From: CAZABP01 sp964483245
GTDB taxonomy: Bacteria; Planctomycetota; UBA1135; UBA2386
Assembly: GCA_964483245.1 (NCBI GenBank)
Contig: CAZABP010000033.1
Location: 1 to 53,023, forward strand
Direction: 5' to 3'
Length of the DNA stretch: 53,023 nucleotides
The notes beneath the pieces are model-generated. The model did no database searches. It had not been told where the DNA came from and saw nothing but the letters and a program-made list of their open reading frames with translations. The position numbers and the translations under genes are program-made. This document shows positions 42,254-50,379 of the stretch, one piece after another (the stretch's first letter is position 1; each line of letters opens with the position of its first letter).

Positions 42254-45200
42254 ATGCCACGCCCTGCTTCCCTCGTCCTCCTCGCCTCGCTCCTCCTGGC
42301 CGCGTTTGCGCCGGCGCAACAAAAGCGCCCGCTGACGCATGCCGACTACGACACCTGGAAGTCGCTGCAAGGCGCCGTCCTGTCGGACGACGGGGTCTGG
42401 GTCGCGGTCACGATCGCTGAGCAGGAAGGGGAGAAGCTGCTGTTGGTCCGCGAGACGACCGGCACACGCGAGCATCGGCACGCCGGCGGCCGCAGCGCGG
42501 CGTTCACCACGGACGGGCGGCACGTCGTGTTCCTGATCGATCCGTCGCATGCCGAGATCCGCAAGCGCAAGCTCGACAAGCTGGCCGAGCAGCAGAAGAA
42601 CGAGCACGAGCGCACCGGCGGCGCCGCCACCCCCGAGCCTTCCGAGCGGGCCGGCGCCCGCCGGGGTGGGCGCCGTGGCGGGACGGCGCCGAGCTCCCCG
42701 ACCCCGTCCAACGATGACGACGAGCCGAAGCCGGCGCTCGGCATCCTGACGCTCGCAACCGGCGAGCTGCGCGTCATCGAGCGGGTCAAGAGCTTCCGCG
42801 TCACGCAAGAGGACGCGCCGCCGTTCGTCGTCTACCACCTCGAGAAGCCGCTGCCGAAGCCGCGCGAGCCTGCCACCAAGCGCGAGGGCGGCGCCGAAGC
42901 ACCGTCCGAGGAGACCGGCGAAGCCCCCGCGCGCCGCGAGCCGTCCACCCGCAGTGCCAACGCGCAGTCCACCAGCGAACGCGCCAACGGCTCCCGCCCG
43001 CGCCGGCCCGCGCGCGAGCGCGCGACCGACCCCGGCACCAAGCGCCTGCAGGACGGCACGGAGCTCGTGCTGCTCGATCTGCGCGACGGCAGCGAGCGGC
43101 GCTTCCGCTCCGTGCTTGCGTACGGCCTGACCGACGAGCGCCCGACGCTGTGGTGGAACGTGCAGTCGAAGGCCGATGCGAAGCCCGCCGCCGACTCCGA
43201 CTCCGACTCCGACTCCCACGCCGACACGGACAAGGACTCGGACTCGGACTCCGACGCCAACACCAACCCCACCCCGCCGCCTCCAACCCCCGGCCTGTAC
43301 GCCCTCGATCTCGCGACCGGCACGCAGCGGCACCTGCTCGCCGGACCGCAGCAGGTCCGCGCCTTGACGACCGACCGCGCCTGCACGCGGCTGGCGTTCT
43401 GCTCGAACGCCGCCGACTGGAGCAGCGAGAAGCCGCGCGACGCGGTCTACGCCTGGGACTTCGTTGCTGACCGCGCGCTGCCGATCGTGACGGCCGACAC
43501 GGCGGGCCTCCCGGCCGGGCGCATCCCATCGGCGGCGTTCGGGCTGCGCTTCTGCGAAGACGGCGCGATGCTGCTGCTCGGCGCCGAAACGCCGCCGGAG
43601 CCGGAGCTGCGCAAGCAGCTCCCCGAGGACAAGGTCACGCTCGATCTGTGGCACTGGCGCGATCCGCTGCTGCAGCCGATGCAGGCCAAGCGGCAGACCC
43701 AGCTCGAGAACCGCGCGATCCCGTGCGTCTGGTCGTTCGCCGATGCGCGCCTGCGTGCGCTCGCCGATGCGGAGCAGGACATGCCGGCGTTCATCACACC
43801 GGACGGCTCACGCGTGCTGCTGCACGACCAGGAGCCGTACCAGTCCGAGCTCTCCTGGGACACGAGCTACTACGACGTCCATGTCGTCAACACGGCGGAC
43901 GGCCGGCGCGAGCAGCTCGTGCAGCGGTTGCGTGGCCGCGCGAGCGTGTCGCCCGGCGGGCGCTTCGTGATCTGGTTCGGCGATGAGCCGCACTACCACG
44001 CCTATGAGCTCGCGACGCGGACGACGCATTGCCTGAGCGCCGGCATCGAGTCGAGTGTTGCGAACGAGCTGCACGATCAGCCGAGCCCGGCGCGCGGCTA
44101 CGGCATCGCCGGCTGGACCACCGGCGACGCCAGCGTGCTGCTGTACGACCGCTACGACCTGTTCGAAGTGGTCCCCGGCGGCACGTCGACCTGCGTCACC
44201 GATGGCTACGGCCGCGCGCAGCAGATCACGCTGCGCTACGTCCGCACCGATCCGGACCCGGACGAGCGCCACATCGCGCGCGACGCGCCGCTGCTGCTCG
44301 ACGCGACGTCCGAGACGACGCGCGCGTCCGGCTATTACGAAGACCGCCTCGACACGGTCGCGCGGCCGCGCCGGCTGATCATGCTCGACAAGTCGTTCGG
44401 CGCACTGCGCACGGCGAAGTCCGGCCAGCGGCATGTGTTCACGCTGTCGACGTTCCGCGAGTGCCCGGATCTGTGGACCGCCGATGCGCGCTTCGAGGGC
44501 CTGACGCGACTGACCGACATCAATCCGCAGCAGGCCGGCATCGCCTGGGGTGACGCCGAGCTCGTGCGGTGGCAGTCGCTCGACGGCGAGCCGTTGACCG
44601 GCGTGTTGATCAAGCCGGAAGGCTTCGATCCCTCGCGCCGCTACCCGATGCTGGTCCACATCTACGAGCGCTTGAGCCAGGGGCTGCACAGCTACCGCAG
44701 CCCGGCGCCCGGCACCTCGCCGAACGCCTCGCTGTACGTCAGCAACGGCTACCTGTTCTTCCTGCCGGACATCGTCTACGAGGTCGGACAACCGGGCGAC
44801 TCGGCCTTGAAGTGCGTCGTGCCCGGCGTGCACCACCTGATCGCGCAGGGCTTCGTCGATCCGGAGAGGATCGGGATCAGCGGCCACTCCTGGGGTGGGT
44901 ACCAGACCGCGTACCTGGTCACGCGCACGACGCTGTTCCGCGCCGCCGAGTCCGGCGCGCCGGTCGCCAACATGACCAGCGCCTATGGCGGGATCCGCTG
45001 GTCGACCGGGATGTCGCGGATGTTCCAGTACGAACAGACGCAGAGCCGGATCGGCGCGACGCTGTGGGATGCGCCGCTGGCGTTCATCGAGAACTCGCCG
45101 CTGTTCGAGCTGGATCGCGTGCGCACGCCGATGTTGATCCTGCACAACGACCAGGACGGCGCAGTACCGTGGTACCAGGGCATCGAGCTGTTCACGGCGC

Positions 45201-45490
45201 TGCGGCGGCTCGGCAAGGAGGCGTATCTGTTCAACTACGTCGGCGAGGATCACGGCCTGCGCCGCCGCGCCAACCAGGAGGACTGGTCGGCCCGCATGCT
45301 CGAGTTCTTCGACCACCACCTGAAGGACGCGCCGGCCCCGCGCTGGATGCGCGAGGGCGTTCCGTTCCGTGACCGTGAGCGTGAGAAGATCGACCGCCTC
45401 GGGCCGGTGCCGGCGGAAGCCTCGGCCGGCGGCGGCGCACCGGGGACGGAGGGCGCGCCCGAAGGGAACGGCAACGGCAACGGCCGCTGA
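42254..45490 (+). CDS. Secreted S9-family (dipeptidyl peptidase/prolyl oligopeptidase-like) peptidase
   Basis: The 1078-residue protein has a signal peptide (VLLASLLLAAFAPAQ). A divergent N-terminal beta-propeller spans to about 790. The C-terminal alpha/beta hydrolase domain has Ser879 in GHSWGGYQ, Asp968 in NDQDGAVPW and His1000 in GEDHGL, the S9 triad in order. It would cleave short peptides outside the cytoplasm. It is much longer than usual S9 enzymes (about 700) because of two low-complexity insertions: charged Ala/Arg/Glu stretches at about 115-265 and a Ser-Asp/Pro-rich stretch near 315-350. The tail EGNGNGNGR comes from a hexamer repeat. Confidence 0.9.
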   Translation: MPRPASLVLLASLLLAAFAPAQQKRPLTHADYDTWKSLQGAVLSDDGVWVAVTIAEQEGEKLLLVRETTGTREHRHAGGRSAAFTTDGRHVVFLIDPSHAEIRKRKLDKLAEQQKNEHERTGGAATPEPSERAGARRGGRRGGTAPSSPTPSNDDDEPKPALGILTLATGELRVIERVKSFRVTQEDAPPFVVYHLEKPLPKPREPATKREGGAEAPSEETGEAPARREPSTRSANAQSTSERANGSRPRRPARERATDPGTKRLQDGTELVLLDLRDGSERRFRSVLAYGLTDERPTLWWNVQSKADAKPAADSDSDSDSHADTDKDSDSDSDANTNPTPPPPTPGLYALDLATGTQRHLLAGPQQVRALTTDRACTRLAFCSNAADWSSEKPRDAVYAWDFVADRALPIVTADTAGLPAGRIPSAAFGLRFCEDGAMLLLGAETPPEPELRKQLPEDKVTLDLWHWRDPLLQPMQAKRQTQLENRAIPCVWSFADARLRALADAEQDMPAFITPDGSRVLLHDQEPYQSELSWDTSYYDVHVVNTADGRREQLVQRLRGRASVSPGGRFVIWFGDEPHYHAYELATRTTHCLSAGIESSVANELHDQPSPARGYGIAGWTTGDASVLLYDRYDLFEVVPGGTSTCVTDGYGRAQQITLRYVRTDPDPDERHIARDAPLLLDATSETTRASGYYEDRLDTVARPRRLIMLDKSFGALRTAKSGQRHVFTLSTFRECPDLWTADARFEGLTRLTDINPQQAGIAWGDAELVRWQSLDGEPLTGVLIKPEGFDPSRRYPMLVHIYERLSQGLHSYRSPAPGTSPNASLYVSNGYLFFLPDIVYEVGQPGDSALKCVVPGVHHLIAQGFVDPERIGISGHSWGGYQTAYLVTRTTLFRAAESGAPVANMTSAYGGIRWSTGMSRMFQYEQTQSRIGATLWDAPLAFIENSPLFELDRVRTPMLILHNDQDGAVPWYQGIELFTALRRLGKEAYLFNYVGEDHGLRRRANQEDWSARMLEFFDHHLKDAPAPRWMREGVPFRDREREKIDRLGPVPAEASAGGGAPGTEGAPEGNGNGNGR

Positions 45491-45634
45491 GCGCCTGTTC
45501 CTGGATCCCCGCTGCGTTCGGCCGGCGGCGGCTCCGGCTTGCAGTCTTGCGACAACTACGGCTCGGCGCGGGGCCTCGCCCGCGGCAATCGCTGGCTAAG
45601 CTCCCCGGCCTTCCATCCCCGACGCACTGCCAAG

Positions 45635-46690
45635 ATGCACCTCCGCCCGTCGCGCGCCCTCCCGCTGTTCCTGCTGGCTGCGAGTCTCACGAGCCAGACC
45701 TACTTCGCCGCACCCCCGGCGTTCGCCAGCACCGAGGGTGAGTCTGCGGTCTCGTTCAACCACCCGTTCACCGCCGCGAAGGCGCGGTACCAGTACTGCC
45801 ACGGCAATCTGCGCGGCACCGCGCAGCCGGGCATCAAGAGTGTTGCGTTCCGCCGCGACGGGGTCGCGCCCACGTCGGCCGAGTACGAACCGAGGACCGC
45901 AACCCTGGCGATCCTGCTCGCGCACGCGAACTTCGCGACGCTGACCACGACCTACGCGAGCAACTACCTGACGCCGGCGGTGACGGTCTTCACGCCGAAG
46001 AACGTCAATCTGCCCGATCACAGCAGCAAGCCGACGACGGCCCCGGCGCCATGGTCGATCACGCTGCCGTTCGATGTGCAGTGGAGCTACAACGGCACCA
46101 ACGACCTCCTGCTCGAACTGCAGGTGGATGCCGGCAGCAGCATCAAGGGCTACTCGCTCGACAGCGTCGACACGCGGCAGGCAGGGCTCGGCACGGTCAC
46201 GTACCTCGACCCGACGCAGAAGTGCACGACCGCGAACGGGCCATACGAGTTCTACGCGTATGCCCCGCTGACCAATGCGGCCAACACCGTCAACCTGCGC
46301 GTCTACGGGATCGGCGCGCCGAGCTCGACGCCGTCCGCGCTGCTGGTCGGCCTCAGTGATCCGAACGTGATCGGCGCGTTCTGTGCACCGCTGCGGTCCA
46401 GTCTCGAACTGACCGTCCCGCTGACGTCGTCGTCGACCGGTGCGCTCGGCACTTCCGGCGCGCCGCTGACCTACAACTTCCCGACCGGGATGCCGTTCGG
46501 GCTGTACCTGCAGTTCGCGTCGCTGACGGCGATCCCCAAGGCGGTCCATCTGTCCGACGCGGCCCGCGTCGACATCCGTCTCGGCAACGATGGCATCGCC
46601 GTCAAACAGGTCGCGAACCGTTTCGACGAGCTGGCGGCGACCGGCACGCTGACGAGCCTGTTCGTCCCGGTCGTGCGCTTCGAGCGGTAG
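45635..46690 (+). CDS. Secreted protein of unknown function (paralog A)
   Basis: The 351-residue protein starts at MHLRPSRALP, with a signal peptide ending about SLTSQT. It is beta-rich. The N-terminal half resembles the next gene (SLTSQT, the AxTEGxS segment and KSVAFRRDG against KGMAFRTDG). The C-terminal third (LLVGLSDPNVIGAFCAPL and following) aligns loosely with the C-terminal regions of the next protein and of the Kelch proteins. No enzyme motif is visible. Exported planctomycete proteins of this style are common and uncharacterised. Confidence 0.7.
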   Translation: MHLRPSRALPLFLLAASLTSQTYFAAPPAFASTEGESAVSFNHPFTAAKARYQYCHGNLRGTAQPGIKSVAFRRDGVAPTSAEYEPRTATLAILLAHANFATLTTTYASNYLTPAVTVFTPKNVNLPDHSSKPTTAPAPWSITLPFDVQWSYNGTNDLLLELQVDAGSSIKGYSLDSVDTRQAGLGTVTYLDPTQKCTTANGPYEFYAYAPLTNAANTVNLRVYGIGAPSSTPSALLVGLSDPNVIGAFCAPLRSSLELTVPLTSSSTGALGTSGAPLTYNFPTGMPFGLYLQFASLTAIPKAVHLSDAARVDIRLGNDGIAVKQVANRFDELAATGTLTSLFVPVVRFER

Positions 46691-46857
46691 CGCGTTCTGC
46701 ACGAACTCGCGACGGCCTTCACGAGATTCCGGCGGACAGCAACTACGCCCGGGCCGTGCACCGTGATCAGCGCGCGGCATCGGCACCGCGGATGGTGGGA
46801 AGGCGAGCGCCCGCGTAGGCTGCGCGCGCCTTGTCCCCCCACCTACGGAGTCCCGCG

Positions 46858-47928
46858 ATGCGTGTCCCGATCCTCGCCGCCGCCACCGGCGCGCTGCTGA
46901 TCACCAGTCTCACCAGCCAGACGTCGTTCATCTCCCCGGCCGCTGCTGCCACGGCCGAAGGGAACTCGAACGGCACCATGTGGGCTTCCGGCGGCGCCCG
47001 CCGCTACCAGCAGATCCACAGCGACATCACGACGTCGGGTGCGATCAAGGGGATGGCGTTCCGAACCGACGGCAACACCAACACCTACACCGGGATCCGC
47101 ACGGTCGACCTCGAGCTGTTCCTCGGGCTCGCACCGAGCTACGACGCGGCGTCGCTGTTCTTCGACCAGAACTACGTGCCGCAGACGAAGCTGCAGGTGC
47201 TGCAGCGCAAGACGTTGAACTTCGGCCCGCAGGGGCAGAACTCGTCCCCCGGCGTGTTCACCAACCACGTGATCCCGTTCGACACGCCGTTCGCATATCC
47301 GGCCAGCGTGTCGCTGGTCTGGGAGGTGCTGATCTACTCGAACACCGGCAGCGGCTTTCACTATCAGGATGCCGACCGCTCCAGCACGGCGCTGAACTCC
47401 GGCACCGTGACCGGCACCGGTTGCACGGCCACCGGACGCACGGCGCCGATGGCGCAGAACTCGCAGTGCTACGACATCGGCGGCACGTTCGCGTTCACTG
47501 CCGGCGTCACGAACGGCCCGTCGGCGGCGCCGCTGCTGCTGTCGATCGGTGCGACGAATCCGAACGTCATCATCCCCGGCGTCATCTGCGGCGGGATCTA
47601 CACCGACCTGACGATGTCGTTCCCGGCCGGGACGACCGACGCGAATGGGACCGTGGCGAACACGTACGGGTTCGTCATCCATTTCCCGAACACGATCGCC
47701 GGCTTGTCATTCCACTCGCAGGTCCACGCGCTCGACCCAGGTCTCAGCGAGGTTCTGAAGCTCGCGAACTCCGACGGCAAGAACTACATCGTGCCGAATC
47801 CGAGCGTGACCAAGATCGTCAAGGTGACGCGGATGTGGACGCAGACCGCGTCGACGACCGACCCGAAGAGCGTCTACTTCATCGGCTCGGCAGTCGGCTA
47901 CGGCCTGACGACGCGGTTCGATTACTGA
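46858..47928 (+). CDS. Secreted protein of unknown function (paralog B)
   Basis: The 356-residue protein starts at MRVPILAAATGA. The signal peptide and mature start (LTSLTSQT-like, then AAAATAEGNSNG) parallel paralog A. Middle strands include IRTVDLELFLGLAPSYDAAS. The end region contains PLLLSIGATNPNVIIPGV, then ICGGIYTDLTMSF and NTIAGLSFHSQVHALDPGL, the pattern 'L-G-x-PNV ... C ... DL ... P-x-AGL-x-F-x-Q' seen in many secreted planctomycete proteins. No membrane anchor is visible. Extracellular location is likely; its role is unknown. Confidence 0.7.
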   Translation: MRVPILAAATGALLITSLTSQTSFISPAAAATAEGNSNGTMWASGGARRYQQIHSDITTSGAIKGMAFRTDGNTNTYTGIRTVDLELFLGLAPSYDAASLFFDQNYVPQTKLQVLQRKTLNFGPQGQNSSPGVFTNHVIPFDTPFAYPASVSLVWEVLIYSNTGSGFHYQDADRSSTALNSGTVTGTGCTATGRTAPMAQNSQCYDIGGTFAFTAGVTNGPSAAPLLLSIGATNPNVIIPGVICGGIYTDLTMSFPAGTTDANGTVANTYGFVIHFPNTIAGLSFHSQVHALDPGLSEVLKLANSDGKNYIVPNPSVTKIVKVTRMWTQTASTTDPKSVYFIGSAVGYGLTTRFDY

Positions 47929-47976
47929 CCTGCTATCCTGCGGCGGCGTTCCAACGGGTGGGGCGCCGCCGACCGG

Positions 47977-49911
47977 ATGCTGCTGCTGCTGATCACGCTC
48001 GCCGCCGTTGCTGCGCTCGCGCCGCTCGGCCGTGACTTTCTGCGCGGCACCGTGCCAGGCCGCGCGGCCGTCGCCGGTGCGGCGGCCGGACTGGCGGCGG
48101 TCCTGTTCGCGATCACCTGGCCGCCGCCGCCGTTGCCGCCGGACTCGCGCCCGCTGGTGGAACCGGCTGCCGGCTACGTCGGGTCGGCGGCATGCCGGGC
48201 CTGCCACCCTGACCAACACGCGTCGTGGCACGCATCGTTCCACCGCACGATGACGCAGGTCGCGACGCGCGGCAGCGTCGCCGCGGAGTTCCGGCGCGTC
48301 GAACTCAGCTGGGCGGGGGAGCCGGCGATCTACGAGTGGCGTGGTGAGGAACTGTGGGTCGACTTCCTACCGGCGCCTGGCGCCGCGCGCCGGGTCGTCC
48401 GACCGATCGAGCAGCTGACCGGATCGCACCACTTCCAGGTGTTCTGGTACGGCACCGGCCGTGGCCGCGAGCTCGCGCCGGCACCGTTCGTCTACCGGAT
48501 CGACACGCAGCGCTGGCTCCCGTTCGCGGCGGCATTCGTGATCCCGCCGGAGCAGGACGGCCTGCCCCACGCCGGCACCTGGAACCAGAACTGCCATATG
48601 TGCCACGCGACCGGTGTCCGACCGCGCCTCACGGCGACCGGCGCTGACACGCGCGTCAGCGAGCTCGGGATCGCGTGCGAAGCCTGCCATGGCCCCGGCG
48701 CCGAGCACGCGGCGAGCAACCGCGATCCGCGCCGACGCTACGCGCTGCACGACGGCGACGCGGCGGACGACACGATCGTCGAGCCGACGCGGCTGCCCCC
48801 GGCGCGTTCGGCGCAGGTCTGCGGCCAGTGCCATTCCGTCTCGATCCTGCGTCGCTCGCATTCCGCCGACTGGTCCGAGCGCGGACTGCCGTACCGCCCG
48901 GGCGACGACCTGCACGCGACGCGGCTCGTGATCATGCCGGAAGACGCGCAGGCACCCGAGCTGCAGCGCAAGCTCGCCGAGCAGCCGCACTTCTTCCGCG
49001 ACACGTTCTGGTCGGATGGCGCCGTGCGCGTGGCCGGGCGCGAATACAACGGGCTGCTGCGTTCCCCATGCTTCACGCAGGCGCCGGCCGATGCGCAGCT
49101 CGATTGCACCGACTGCCACCAGTTGCACTTGGCGCCGGACGACGAGCGTTCGCTAGCGGACTGGACCGAGGACCAGCTCGCACCCGGCATGCGCGACGAT
49201 CGCGCGTGCACGCAGTGCCACACGCAGTTCACCGCGCCGGAAGCACGCCGCGCGCACACGCATCACGCCGACGGATCGCCGGGCAGTGCCTGCATGAACT
49301 GCCACATGAGCTACACCACCTACGGTCTGTTGAAGGCGACGCGCAGCCACACGATCGGCTCGCCCAGCGTCGCGCAGGAGCTCGCGACCGGCCGGCCGAA
49401 CGCCTGCAACCAATGCCACCTGGACCGCACGCTCGCCTGGACGAACGACCATCTGCAGCAGTGGTACGGGATCGAGCCGGCCGCGCTCGATGCCGACCAG
49501 GCCGGCGTCGCGGCTTCGATCCGTTGGCTGTTGACGGGGGACGCCGGGATCCGCGCGCTGGCCGCGTGGAGCATGGGCTGGCCGGCGGCGCAGCAGGCGT
49601 CCGGCCGCGACTGGCAGGCGCCGTACCTCGGGCAGTTGCTGGCGGATCCGTACCGCGCCGTGCGGTATCTCGCGGAGCAGTCGCTGCACACGCTGCCGGG
49701 GGTCGCAGTGCCGGCCGGTTACGACTCGCTGGCGCAGGGCTCCGGCCCGGCCCAGGCTGCCGCCGCGGTACGCGACCGCTGGCAGCAGGCGCGCGCGCCG
49801 GGCGCCGCCGCGCGTGCGGAGCTGCTGATGGACGCGCAGGGGTTGGTCCTCGCGGAGTTCCAACGGTTGCTGGCGCGGCGCGACGACCGGCCGGTATTCC
49901 TCGCCGAATGA
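47977..49911 (+). CDS. Membrane-anchored eight-haem c-type cytochrome
   Basis: The 644-residue protein has an N-terminus with two hydrophobic segments (about 1-16 and 30-47), then YVGSAACRACHPDQHASW. Eight CxxCH haem-binding motifs follow in order: CRACH, CHMCH, CEACH, CGQCH, CTDCH, CTQCH, CMNCH and CNQCH. After the haems come about 150 residues of helical, HEAT-like sequence. The arrangement is that of multihaem cytochromes common in Planctomycetota and Acidobacteriota, whose substrates are largely unknown; periplasmic electron transfer is the safe inference. Its stop overlaps the start of the following 4-TM gene, which may be its membrane partner. Confidence 0.88.
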   Translation: MLLLLITLAAVAALAPLGRDFLRGTVPGRAAVAGAAAGLAAVLFAITWPPPPLPPDSRPLVEPAAGYVGSAACRACHPDQHASWHASFHRTMTQVATRGSVAAEFRRVELSWAGEPAIYEWRGEELWVDFLPAPGAARRVVRPIEQLTGSHHFQVFWYGTGRGRELAPAPFVYRIDTQRWLPFAAAFVIPPEQDGLPHAGTWNQNCHMCHATGVRPRLTATGADTRVSELGIACEACHGPGAEHAASNRDPRRRYALHDGDAADDTIVEPTRLPPARSAQVCGQCHSVSILRRSHSADWSERGLPYRPGDDLHATRLVIMPEDAQAPELQRKLAEQPHFFRDTFWSDGAVRVAGREYNGLLRSPCFTQAPADAQLDCTDCHQLHLAPDDERSLADWTEDQLAPGMRDDRACTQCHTQFTAPEARRAHTHHADGSPGSACMNCHMSYTTYGLLKATRSHTIGSPSVAQELATGRPNACNQCHLDRTLAWTNDHLQQWYGIEPAALDADQAGVAASIRWLLTGDAGIRALAAWSMGWPAAQQASGRDWQAPYLGQLLADPYRAVRYLAEQSLHTLPGVAVPAGYDSLAQGSGPAQAAAAVRDRWQQARAPGAAARAELLMDAQGLVLAEFQRLLARRDDRPVFLAE

Positions 49912-50330
49912 ACGAGTCGGACCAGGAGCGGCTGCGGTTGCGCCATCTGCGCTTCGGTTGGTGGTCGCTCGCGGTGTTCGCGTCGGCCGGGGTCCTGCTC
50001 GAGGCGTTGCACGGCTTCAAAGCGGACTGGTACCTCGCGGTCGGCATGGAGACGCGCCGGCTGCTGTGGCGGCTCGCGCACGCGCACGGGACGTTCCTCG
50101 CGCTGGTGCACGTGGCGTTCGCGTGGACCGCGCGGCACGCGCGCGGGCGTGCTGCGTTGCTCGCCTCCCCATGCCTGATCGGCGCCGGCATCGCGCTGCC
50201 GCTCGGTTTCTTCCTGGGCGGCGTGCAGCTCCACGGCGGCGACCCCGGTGCCGGGATCGTGCTGTTGCCGCTCGGCGCCGCGCTGCTGTTGGTGGCGCTG
50301 GTTGCGACCGCGCTCGCGCTGCGCCGGTGA
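49908..50330 (+). CDS. Four-TM membrane protein coupled to the cytochrome gene
   Basis: The 140-residue protein starts at an ATG overlapping the cytochrome stop. Hydrophobic segments lie at about 19-35, 55-71, 82-103 and 112-137. Several His residues (H14, H35, H58, H60, H68 and H74) fall in or near the membrane segments and could ligate haem b, but no known cytochrome b family was recognised. Translational coupling to an eight-haem protein suggests a redox or anchoring role. Confidence 0.6.
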   Translation: MNESDQERLRLRHLRFGWWSLAVFASAGVLLEALHGFKADWYLAVGMETRRLLWRLAHAHGTFLALVHVAFAWTARHARGRAALLASPCLIGAGIALPLGFFLGGVQLHGGDPGAGIVLLPLGAALLLVALVATALALRR

Positions 50331-50379
50331 GCGGCATGTGCATCGTGCTGCCGGAAGTCGTAAGAGGATGCGCCGCGCG

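Noticed and set aside
41057..43654. 865-codon minus-strand frame spanning metB, ridA and the peptidase
   Set aside because: It runs through three well-supported genes in other frames; only the 41710-42123 protein is real on that strand.
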